NCBI RefSeq assembly: GCF_031456495.1
Contig: NZ_JAVDUW010000002.1
Location: 889,759 to 953,758, forward strand
DNA length: 64,000 nt
Reading direction: 5' to 3'
Source of the DNA: Pedococcus sp031456495
GTDB taxonomy: Bacteria > Actinomycetota > Actinomycetes > Actinomycetales > Dermatophilaceae
Shown: positions 25,308 through 32,361 of the stretch, one piece after another
How the letters are laid out: every line of letters starts with the position of its first letter
Position numbering within the stretch: the first letter of the stretch is position 1
Translations under genes and position numbers: made by a program
Notes under the pieces: model-generated
Database searches by the model: none
The model's input: the letters and a program-made list of their open reading frames with translations, nothing else
Told to the model about the DNA's origin: nothing

Positions 25308-26380
25308 GCGCGCCTCCGGCCCAGGACTCCCTGGTACACGTCGTGGTGCACCGCGGCGACCTGCTCCCGCTCGGCCCGGCGCTCCTCCGCGGTCGCCCGC
25401 GGGGCAACCCGGCCCTCCAGCCATCCACGGTGCGCGTCGCGCAGCGCCGCCACCAGGGACGGCACGCGCTCGGGACCGTCCGCGGCATACGTCAGGCAGG
25501 GGCGCTGCTGGGCGTAGAAGCCGCAGTCGGGGGCGGCGACCCACGTGCCGAGGTCGTGGCAGGCCTCGAGCCAGCCGGAGTGGGTGCCGAAGCGGTACGG
25601 CAGGACGGACACGTCCAGGCCCTGGAGGTAGGCCCAGAGCTCGTCGTCGGAGAAGTAGTCGTGCACGCGGAGGTCGACCCGGCCCTCGTCCGCGAGAGCG
25701 GTGAGGTGACCCGCGAGCGCGGCGTCGTGCCGTTCGAAGCCCTCGGTCATGACGTCGGTGTGGGCGTCGACGCGCAGCACCGCCCCGGGCATGTCCTCGA
25801 GCGCGTCGACGATGCCGTCGACGAGGGCGAGCGGCTCCATGTTGGCGCGCAGGCTCTTGGCGTGCAGCCCCACGACGAACCGGTCGCGGGCGGGACGCGG
25901 ACGCCCGAGCCACTCCTGCGGGACGACGTGCGGGTGGGGGACGACGGTCGCCGTGCGGCCCCAGCGCTGCTCGAGGACGGCGGCGGCGCCCGGGGTCAGC
26001 GTGATGATGGCGTCGGCGGCAGCGACGAGCACGTCGAGCTGGGCGTCGTGGGCCTCGGCGGTGGGGTGGTGCGGGTTGCGCAGGTCGTGCACGGTCAGCA
26101 CGAGCGGCTTGTCGTGCTGGCGCAGGGCGAGCGTGAGTGCCTCGAGGTCGGCCGGCGACACGGCGTCGAACCCGAAGTGGACGTGCATGAGGTCGAACTC
26201 GGACGCGTGGCCGTGCACCCACGCGCTGGTGAGCATCCGTGGCGGCCACCACGGCGAGTCGGGGGAGGTGCCCGACGGGGGGTCCGGGAGGCGGACCACG
26301 TCGGCGGTGGCCGGCGCCGGGGGCGCCAGGTGACGGACGTAGACGTGGCCGGACGGGACGGACGCGACGAGGATGCTCAC
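25295..26380 (-). CDS. Glycosyltransferase (GT4-like), first gene of the operon
   Basis: A 361-residue GT-B protein starting VSILVASVPSGHVYVRHLA. The N-terminal domain includes FDLMHVHFGFDAV and LVLTVHDLRNPHHPT, the C-terminal domain VVPHPHVVPQEW and GLHAKSLRANMEP. The E-x7-E pair expected in GT4 is weak here (LPYRFGTHSGWLEAC). GTG 26380 has AAGG upstream and starts the operon, divergent from leuS. Probable role: surface or secondary-metabolite glycan. Confidence 0.78.
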   Translation of the reverse strand: MSILVASVPSGHVYVRHLAPPAPATADVVRLPDPPSGTSPDSPWWPPRMLTSAWVHGHASEFDLMHVHFGFDAVSPADLEALTLALRQHDKPLVLTVHDLRNPHHPTAEAHDAQLDVLVAAADAIITLTPGAAAVLEQRWGRTATVVPHPHVVPQEWLGRPRPARDRFVVGLHAKSLRANMEPLALVDGIVDALEDMPGAVLRVDAHTDVMTEGFERHDAALAGHLTALADEGRVDLRVHDYFSDDELWAYLQGLDVSVLPYRFGTHSGWLEACHDLGTWVAAPDCGFYAQQRPCLTYAADGPERVPSLVAALRDAHRGWLEGRVAPRATAEERRAEREQVAAVHHDVYQGVLGRRRACTS

Positions 26381-26535
26381 AGCTGACCTTCGAGAGGGGG
26401 GTCGGGCGCGGCTGCACCCGACCAAAGGGGCAGCAGGCAGGTGGCTCGACCGGCTGTGGACTTCCAGACCAACGTAACCCGGATCACCGACAGTCGCCTT
26501 GCCGGCCGAGACTGATGGCCCGCGAGGTGCTGCGC

Positions 26536-26541
26536 TAACCT
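26536..26541 (+). promoter_or_regulatory. -10 box TAACCT of the leuS leader
   Basis: TAACCT ends six bases before the GTG of the leader peptide at 26548, so transcription probably starts at that GTG. TGATGG at 26513-26518 gives a weak -35 with 17-bp spacing. Confidence 0.55.
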
Positions 26542-26547
26542 GTTCCC

Positions 26548-26574
26548 GTGGCACGGTTCCTGCTCCTTACCTAG
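26548..26574 (+). CDS. Leuc-rich leader peptide of leuS (MARFLLLT)
   Basis: A leaderless-looking GTG opens an eight-codon peptide, M-A-R-F-L-L-L-T-stop, with three consecutive leucine codons CTG-CTC-CTT. CTT is rare in this GC-rich DNA. It is followed by a possible pause/antiterminator hairpin and a terminator 36 bp on, and then by leuS. This is the architecture of ribosome-mediated attenuation: stalling at leucine codons when charged Leu-tRNA is scarce would prevent the terminator and raise leucyl-tRNA synthetase. The peptide is too short for homology, so the evidence is architecture only. Confidence 0.6.
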   Translation: MARFLLLT

Positions 26575-26631
26575 CCGCGACGACGAACCGACCGGACGTC
26601 GACGCGGCCAGCCCCTCCTGCGCGAGGGGCT
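26575..26631 (+). terminator. Attenuator hairpins upstream of leuS
   Basis: A first stem pairs CCGCG and CGACG (26575-26585 region) with CGTCG and CGCGG (about 26597-26608). The second, AGCCCCTC (26610-26617) with GAGGGGCT (26624-26631), has a six-base loop and is followed by the T/G-rich TCGTTGTGTGTG, like an intrinsic terminator. It lies 88 bp before leuS, inside its transcribed leader. Confidence 0.55.
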
Positions 26632-26718
26632 TCGTTGTGTGTGGGTGCGAAAGCGCGGACCCGCACGCGGGACGGACAGTCGGGAGCAGGCCCGACCAGA
26701 CGAGACGACGAGGATGAG

Positions 26719-29616
26719 ATGAGCGAGACGCCGCACCGGTACACCGCAGAGCTGGCCGACCGGATCGAGGTCGCCTGGCAGGACCGCTGGGAGCAGGAGG
26801 GCACCTTCCACGCCCCCAACCCGGCAGGGCCCTGGGCCGAGCCCGAGAAGGTCGGCGACCGCGAGAAGCTGCTCGTGCTCGACATGTTCCCGTACCCCTC
26901 CGGCGCCGGCCTGCACATCGGCCACCCGCTGGGCTACATCGCGACCGACGTGTTCGCGCGCTACCACCGGATGACCGGCAAGAACGTCCTGCACTGCCTG
27001 GGCTACGACGCGTTCGGACTGCCCGCGGAGCAGTACGCCGTCCAGACCGGGCAGCACCCGCGCAAGACGACCGAGGAGAACATGGTCGTCATGAAGCGCC
27101 AGCTGCGGCGGCTGGGCCTGGCGCACGACGACCGGCGCGCGATCGCCACCATCGACCCGGGGTACTACAAGTGGACCCAGTGGATCTTCACCCAGATCTG
27201 GGACGCCTGGTACGACGTCGACGCCGTCCGTGAGGACGGCGGACGAGGGAAGGCCCGTCCCATCAGCGAGCTGGTGGCGCAGTTCGAGAACGGGGAGCGC
27301 CCCACGCCGAACGGCCGGGACTGGTCCGCGCTGTCCGCGGCCGAGCGCGCCGAGGTGCTCGACGGCTTCCGCCTCGCGTACTCCTCGCAGGCACCGGTCA
27401 ACTGGGCGCCCGGCCTGGGCACCGTGCTCTCGAACGAGGAGGTCACCAACGACGGCCGGTCCGAGCGCGGCAACTTCCCGGTCTTCAAGACCAACCTGCG
27501 CCAGTGGATGATGCGGATCACCGCGTATGCCGACCGGCTGGCCGACGACCTCGACCGGGTCGACTGGCCCGAGAAGGTCAAGCTCATGCAGCGCAACTGG
27601 ATCGGGCGCAGCCAGGGTGCCCGCGTGCGCTTCCCCGTCGTCGGCCACGACGCCACGATCGAGGTCTTCACCACGCGTCCGGACACGCTCTTCGGCGCCA
27701 CGTTCATGGTGGTGGCCCCCGAGCACCCGCTGCTGGAAACCATTGTCTCGCAAGGCGACTGGCCCGAGGGCGTCAACCCGGCGTGGACCGGTGGCGAGGA
27801 GACCCCGGCGGCCGCGGTCGCGGCATACCAGCGGGCGGCGTCCCGCAAGTCCGAGGTGGAGCGGCAGACCGAGGGCAAGGACAAGACCGGTGTCTTCACC
27901 GGCGCCTGGGCCACGAACCCGGTCAACGGCGAGCGGATCCCCGTCTTCGTCGCCGACTACGTCCTCATGGGCTACGGCACCGGCGCGATCATGGCCGTGC
28001 CCGGGCAGGACACCCGTGACTGGGAGTATGCCGAGAAGTTCGGCCTCCCCATCGTGCGCACCGTGCAGCCGAGCGAGGGCCACGACGAGTCGACCGCGTT
28101 CACCGGCGACGGGCCGGCGATCAACTCCGCCAACGACGAGATCTCGTTGAACGGCATGGGGGTCGGCGAGGCCAAGGCGGCGATCATCGACTGGCTGGTG
28201 GCGAAGGGCTACGGCGAGGCCACGGTCAACTACAAGCTGCGCGACTGGCTGTTCAGCCGCCAGCGGTACTGGGGCGAGCCGTTCCCGATCCTGTTCGACG
28301 AGGACGGCGTCGCGCACGCGGTGCCCGAGTCCATGCTGCCGGTGGAGCTGCCGGACGTGCCGGACTACTCGCCCAAGACGTTCGACCCCGACGACGACTC
28401 CTCGAGCCCCGAGGCGCCGCTGTCGCGCGCGACCGAGTGGGTGGAGGTCGAGCTCGACCTCGGCGACGGCGCCGGCGTGCGCAAGTACCGCCGCGAGACC
28501 AACACCATGCCCAACTGGGCGGGGTCGTGCTGGTACTACCTGCGCTACCTCGACCCGGCCAACGACGAGGCGTTCGTCGACCCGGAGAACGAGCGCTACT
28601 GGATGGGCAAGCACGCGGCCCCGGTCGAGGGCGCCCCCGCCGGTGTCACCGACCCCGGCGGCGTCGACCTGTACATCGGCGGCGTCGAGCACGCGGTGCT
28701 GCACCTGCTCTACGCGCGGTTCTGGCACAAGGTGCTGTTCGACCTCGGCCACGTCAGCAGCGAGGAGCCGTTCCGGAAGTACTTCTCGCAGGGGTACATC
28801 CAGGCGTTCGCCTACCGCGACGGCCGTGGCCAGCCGGTCCCGGCGAACGAGGTCGAGGAGGTGGAGGGCAGCGACGCCCAGGACCCCCAGTTCACCTGGC
28901 AGGGCCAGCCCGTCACGCGCGAGTACGGCAAGATCGGCAAGTCGCTGAAGAACGTCGTGAGCCCGGACGAGATGTACGACGCGTACGGCGCCGACACCCT
29001 GCGCGTCTACGAGATGTCGATGGGCCCGCTGGAGCTGTCCAAGCCGTGGGAGACCCGTGCTGTCGTCGGTGCCCAGCGCTTCCTGCAGCGCCTGTGGCGC
29101 AACGTGGTCGACGAGGAGACCGGCGACGTGCGGGTCGTCGACGCGCCGCTCGACCCCGACACCCTGCGCACGATGCACCGCACCATCGACGCGGTGTCGA
29201 AGGACTACCCGTCGCTGGGGTTCAACACCGCCATCGCGCGACTCATCGAGCTCAACAACGCCCTGACCAAGCTCGACGCGGTGCCCCGCGAGGCGGCCGA
29301 GACCATCGTCAGGATGGTCGCGCCGATCGCCCCGCACATCGCCGAGGAGCTGTGGAAGCGGCTGGGCCACGAGGAGACGATCACCTACGAGCCGTTCCCG
29401 GTGGCCGACCCCGCGCTGCTCGTCGAGGACACCGTGACCTGCGTGGTGCAGATCAAGGGCAAGGTGCGCGACCGCCTCGAGGTGCCGGCCGACATCAGCG
29501 AGGACGCGCTGCGCGAGCAGGTGCTGGCCCTGCCCAAGGTCGTCGCGGCGACCGAGGGCGGCATCCGCACCGTCATCGTGCGGGCGCCCAAGCTGGTCAA
29601 CGTCGTCCCGGCCTGA
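26719..29616 (+). CDS. leuS: Leucyl-tRNA synthetase
   Basis: Charges tRNA-Leu. 965 residues, class Ia. The HIGH signature is GLHIGHPLGYIATD, the KMSKS loop is KIGKSLKNVVSPDEM, and an editing CP1 domain (TTRPDTLFGATFMVVAPEHPL) lies between about residues 240 and 450. ATG 26719 is preceded by GACGAGGATGAG. A likely leucine attenuator precedes it, and its stop lies in a short imperfect repeat before a strong hairpin. Confidence 0.97.
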   Translation: MSETPHRYTAELADRIEVAWQDRWEQEGTFHAPNPAGPWAEPEKVGDREKLLVLDMFPYPSGAGLHIGHPLGYIATDVFARYHRMTGKNVLHCLGYDAFGLPAEQYAVQTGQHPRKTTEENMVVMKRQLRRLGLAHDDRRAIATIDPGYYKWTQWIFTQIWDAWYDVDAVREDGGRGKARPISELVAQFENGERPTPNGRDWSALSAAERAEVLDGFRLAYSSQAPVNWAPGLGTVLSNEEVTNDGRSERGNFPVFKTNLRQWMMRITAYADRLADDLDRVDWPEKVKLMQRNWIGRSQGARVRFPVVGHDATIEVFTTRPDTLFGATFMVVAPEHPLLETIVSQGDWPEGVNPAWTGGEETPAAAVAAYQRAASRKSEVERQTEGKDKTGVFTGAWATNPVNGERIPVFVADYVLMGYGTGAIMAVPGQDTRDWEYAEKFGLPIVRTVQPSEGHDESTAFTGDGPAINSANDEISLNGMGVGEAKAAIIDWLVAKGYGEATVNYKLRDWLFSRQRYWGEPFPILFDEDGVAHAVPESMLPVELPDVPDYSPKTFDPDDDSSSPEAPLSRATEWVEVELDLGDGAGVRKYRRETNTMPNWAGSCWYYLRYLDPANDEAFVDPENERYWMGKHAAPVEGAPAGVTDPGGVDLYIGGVEHAVLHLLYARFWHKVLFDLGHVSSEEPFRKYFSQGYIQAFAYRDGRGQPVPANEVEEVEGSDAQDPQFTWQGQPVTREYGKIGKSLKNVVSPDEMYDAYGADTLRVYEMSMGPLELSKPWETRAVVGAQRFLQRLWRNVVDEETGDVRVVDAPLDPDTLRTMHRTIDAVSKDYPSLGFNTAIARLIELNNALTKLDAVPREAAETIVRMVAPIAPHIAEELWKRLGHEETITYEPFPVADPALLVEDTVTCVVQIKGKVRDRLEVPADISEDALREQVLALPKVVAATEGGIRTVIVRAPKLVNVVPA

Positions 29617-29696
29617 CCGGCCGCTGCCTCACCGTGTCCCGGCCTGGCCAGGTGCCGTACCGTGCGGGCCTGACCGGCCGCCGCACCGTGTCCGGG
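29611..29696. repeat. Imperfect direct repeat at the leuS 3' end
   Basis: GCCTGACCGGCCGC followed shortly by ACCGTGTCC occurs at 29611-29642 and again at 29668-29696, so the leuS stop-codon context is duplicated once in the intergenic DNA. Confidence 0.6.
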
Positions 29697-29726
29697 CGGT
29701 GTGGGTCCCGCGGGACCCGCACCGCC
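29695..29726 (+). terminator. Terminator after leuS
   Basis: 29695-29710 and 29711-29726 form a 16-bp inverted repeat with one mismatch at the G-T position; about 14 pairs remain once a minimal loop is allowed. It precedes the degV promoter directly. Confidence 0.65.
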
Positions 29727-29728
29727 GG

Positions 29729-29734
29729 TAGCCT
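29729..29734 (+). promoter_or_regulatory. -10 box TAGCCT of degV-plsY
   Basis: TAGCCT ends six bases before GTG 29741, indicating a leaderless mRNA. Confidence 0.5.
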
Positions 29735-29740
29735 GCGCGC

Positions 29741-30589
29741 GTGAGCGTCGCCCTCGTCACCGACTCCACGGCATACCTCCCGGCTGCGGTCGTCGACGCG
29801 CGCGGGATCGGCGTCGTGCCCCTGCACGTGGTGATCGCGGGGACGGAGTTCAGCGAGGGCGTGGACGTGAGCACCGCGGAGGTGGCCACCGCGCTGCGCG
29901 CCTTCAAGCCGGTGTCGACGTCGCGGCCCGCGCCGCAGGCGTTCCTCGAGGCGTACGAGAAGGCCGCCGCCGGGGGAGCCGAGGCCATCGTGTCCGTGCA
30001 CATCTCGGCCGACATGTCCTCGACGGTGGAGTCGGCGCACCTGGCGGCGCAGCACTCGCCGGTGCCCGTGACCGTCGTGGACTCGCGCTCGCTCGGCATG
30101 GCGATGGGGTATGCCGTGGTGTCGGCGGCCGAGCTCGCCGCCGGTGGGGCGTCGGCCGAGGAGGTCGCGGCAGTGGCGCGCTCGCGCAGCGAGGCCTCGA
30201 CCGTGGTGTTCTACGTCGACACCCTGGAGCACCTGAGGCGTGGCGGCCGGATCGGCGCGGCGTCCGCGCTGCTCGGGTCGGCGCTCGCCATCAAGCCGAT
30301 CCTGGGTCTGGAGGACGGGCACATCCGCCCGCTGGAGAAGGTCCGCACGTCCTCGCGGGCGCTGGCCCGGCTCGAGGAGCTGGCCGTCGCGGCGGTCGAC
30401 GCGGCCGGTGGTGACGTCGACATCGCGGTGCACCACCTCGACTCCGCGGCCCGCGCCGAGGACCTGGCGGGGCGGATCCGCGATCGGGTGTCGACGGCCG
30501 GCGAGGTCGTCGTCGTCGAGCTCGGCGCGGTCGTGGGGGCGCACGTGGGTCCGGGCACGCTGGCCGTGGCGGTGTCGCCGAGGCCATGA
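29741..30589 (+). CDS. DegV family fatty-acid-binding protein
   Basis: A 282-residue DegV (FakB-like) protein, which holds a fatty acid for phosphorylation by a FakA-type kinase. Family blocks: VALVTDSTAYLP at the N-terminus, STSRPAPQAFLEAYE, and VFYVDTLEHLRRGGRIG near the middle. The next gene, plsY, uses acyl phosphates, so the pair fits phospholipid acyl-chain supply. The stop overlaps the plsY ATG. Confidence 0.92.
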   Translation: MSVALVTDSTAYLPAAVVDARGIGVVPLHVVIAGTEFSEGVDVSTAEVATALRAFKPVSTSRPAPQAFLEAYEKAAAGGAEAIVSVHISADMSSTVESAHLAAQHSPVPVTVVDSRSLGMAMGYAVVSAAELAAGGASAEEVAAVARSRSEASTVVFYVDTLEHLRRGGRIGAASALLGSALAIKPILGLEDGHIRPLEKVRTSSRALARLEELAVAAVDAAGGDVDIAVHHLDSAARAEDLAGRIRDRVSTAGEVVVVELGAVVGAHVGPGTLAVAVSPRP

Positions 30590-31257
30590 CGGCGCTCGAC
30601 GCGGTGGTGTGGTCGACCGGGGCGGTCGTCTGGTCGACGGGCGGCGTCGTCCAGGGAGTCGTCGCCGCGGTGGTGGCGTTCCTCCTCGGCTCGGTGAACC
30701 CGGCCACGATCCTCGCGCGGGTCCTCGGCAAGGACCTCGCCGGCTCCGGCTCGGGCAACCCCGGCGCCACCAACGCCGGTCGGGTGCTCGGCCTGCGCTG
30801 GGGCGTCGTCGTGGGCGTCGCGGACGTGCTCAAGGGCTACCTGCCGGTGGTGCTGGCGAGCGCGTTCCTCGGGTCGGTCGTGGCGCTGGTCGTCGGGCTG
30901 GCGGTGGTGCTGGGCCACATCTGGTCGCCGTTCCTGAAGGGGCACGGTGGCAAGGGGGTCGCGACGTCGCTGGGCGCGATCCTGGCGGTGCAGCCCTGGT
31001 TCGGGCTGGTCATGCTGCTGCTGTTCGTCCTGCTGGTGTGGCGGCTGCGGTGGGTGGCGGGTGCGTCGGTGTCGGCCTGCCTTCTGCTGTTCGTGCTGGG
31101 CCTGCTCGCGGTCGCGGGATGGCTTCCCGGCTGGGTGCCCGACGTGAGCCGCGAGACGGGGGTGTGGTGCGCGGTGCTTGCCCTCGTCGTGATCTACCGG
31201 CACCGCCGCAACATCGAGCTGTGGCTGCTCGCCCGGCGCGAGTCGTCCACAGGCTGA
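30586..31257 (+). CDS. plsY: Glycerol-3-phosphate acyltransferase PlsY
   Basis: An integral membrane enzyme that acylates glycerol-3-phosphate with acyl phosphate, the first step of phospholipid synthesis. 223 residues, several transmembrane helices. Catalytic loops are present: GSGNPGATNAGRVLG and GHGGKGVAT, with LGSVNPA upstream. An N-terminal extension of about 20 residues (TGAVVWSTGG repeat-like) precedes the first helix. Confidence 0.95.
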   Translation: MTALDAVVWSTGAVVWSTGGVVQGVVAAVVAFLLGSVNPATILARVLGKDLAGSGSGNPGATNAGRVLGLRWGVVVGVADVLKGYLPVVLASAFLGSVVALVVGLAVVLGHIWSPFLKGHGGKGVATSLGAILAVQPWFGLVMLLLFVLLVWRLRWVAGASVSACLLLFVLGLLAVAGWLPGWVPDVSRETGVWCAVLALVVIYRHRRNIELWLLARRESSTG

Positions 31258-31283
31258 GGCGTCGCGTCAGGTCGTCCACAGGC
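31243..31283. repeat. 12-bp direct repeat upstream of comEA
   Basis: TCGTCCACAGGC at 31243-31254 and 31272-31283, 29 bp apart. The inner TCGTCCACA is one base from the actinobacterial DnaA box. The first copy spans the plsY end. Confidence 0.55.
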
Positions 31284-31320
31284 CCGCAGTCCGTCCTGCC
31301 GTGGTGGGGCCGCACCTTCC

Positions 31321-31326
31321 TAGCGT
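31321..31326 (+). promoter_or_regulatory. -10 box TAGCGT of comEA
   Basis: TAGCGT ends six bases before ATG 31333. The ATG itself lies inside a GTATGCCG word (31331-31338). Confidence 0.45.
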
Positions 31327-31332
31327 TCCCGT

Positions 31333-32361
31333 ATGCCGTTGCGCCGCCGACCGCCGGAACCCTCACCTCGCCTGCGCGCGCTCCTCGAGCGCGTCGGCGC
31401 CAACGATGCCGGCGGCGGCACGGGGCTCTGGCAGCCGGAGCGCGCGTGGATCGCCTCCACGCCCAGCCCCGCGACGGATGCGCACGCGCAGAGTACGGCC
31501 GCGAGCGGTGGCCGCGTGCCGGTTCCGGACCCGTCGCCGCACGCGGAGGGCCTGGGAGCGGAAGCAGCACGAGCCCCGCGGGGTGTCCTCCCCGGCAGGC
31601 ACCGGAGGCCGCAACCCCCGGGGCCGGCCTGGCTGGCCGTGCCGGAGGCGATGCGCGGCGCCCGTCTGACGGCGCCCCGTGCCGCGGCGGCAGGCCTCGT
31701 CCTCGTGGTGCTCGTGGCAGGCCTCGTCTTCGGCGCCCGTGTGGCGATGGCGCGGGCGTCGAGCGAGCCGCGTCCCGTCGCGCCGGCGCCCACCCAGACC
31801 GGTGTCCTGACCCGCGGCTCGTCGACGTTCGCCACCTCGGCGACGAGCGCCGGGGGCGGTGGGCCACCCACGACGGGCACGACGGTCACCGTGCACGTGG
31901 TCGGTCAGGTCGCCCACCCGGGCATCGTCCACCTGCCCTCCGGCTCGAGGGTCGGTGACGCGGTCGCGCGCGCCGGTGGGGCGCTCAAGGGAGCGGACCT
32001 GGCGGCCATCAACCTGGCCCGGGTGCTCGTCGACGGCGAGCAGGTCAGGGTTCCCAAGCCGGGGGAGGCCGTCGTGGCACCGCCCGGTCCCGGCGGCCCC
32101 GGGGCAGCGGGCGGCGGCGCCGGGTCCTCGGGTGGGGGCGGTGGCGCCGGCTCGCCGGGCAGCTCCGCGGGCGTCGTCAACCTCAACCAGGCCACGGCCG
32201 CCCAGCTCGAGGACCTGCCCGGTGTCGGGCCCGTCCTGGCCCAGCGCATCGTCGACTGGCGCACCCAGCACGGCCGCTTCACCACCGTCGACGAGCTGAA
32301 CGAGGTCAGCGGCATCGGCGAGAAGATCTTCGCCGAGCTCAAGCCCAAGGTCACGGTGTGA
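31333..32361 (+). CDS. comEA: ComEA family DNA-binding protein
   Basis: DNA-uptake receptor, 342 residues. A cytoplasmic disordered N-terminus (1-110) precedes one transmembrane helix (AAAAGLVLVVLVAGLVFGAR), then an SLBB domain (TVHVVGQVAHPGIVHLPSG) and, after a Gly/Ser/Pro linker, a helix-hairpin-helix DNA-binding domain (VVNLNQATAAQLEDLPGVGP, GRFTTVDELNEVSGIGEKIF). It is followed by comEC with a four-base overlap. These genes are widespread in actinobacteria even where transformation has not been shown. Confidence 0.93.
   Translation: MPLRRRPPEPSPRLRALLERVGANDAGGGTGLWQPERAWIASTPSPATDAHAQSTAASGGRVPVPDPSPHAEGLGAEAARAPRGVLPGRHRRPQPPGPAWLAVPEAMRGARLTAPRAAAAGLVLVVLVAGLVFGARVAMARASSEPRPVAPAPTQTGVLTRGSSTFATSATSAGGGGPPTTGTTVTVHVVGQVAHPGIVHLPSGSRVGDAVARAGGALKGADLAAINLARVLVDGEQVRVPKPGEAVVAPPGPGGPGAAGGGAGSSGGGGGAGSPGSSAGVVNLNQATAAQLEDLPGVGPVLAQRIVDWRTQHGRFTTVDELNEVSGIGEKIFAELKPKVTV

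Noticed and set aside
26575..26718. T-box riboswitch upstream of leuS
   Set aside because: No T-box bulge sequence or specifier stem of the needed size fits in the 145 bases; the Leu codons and terminator fit attenuation better.
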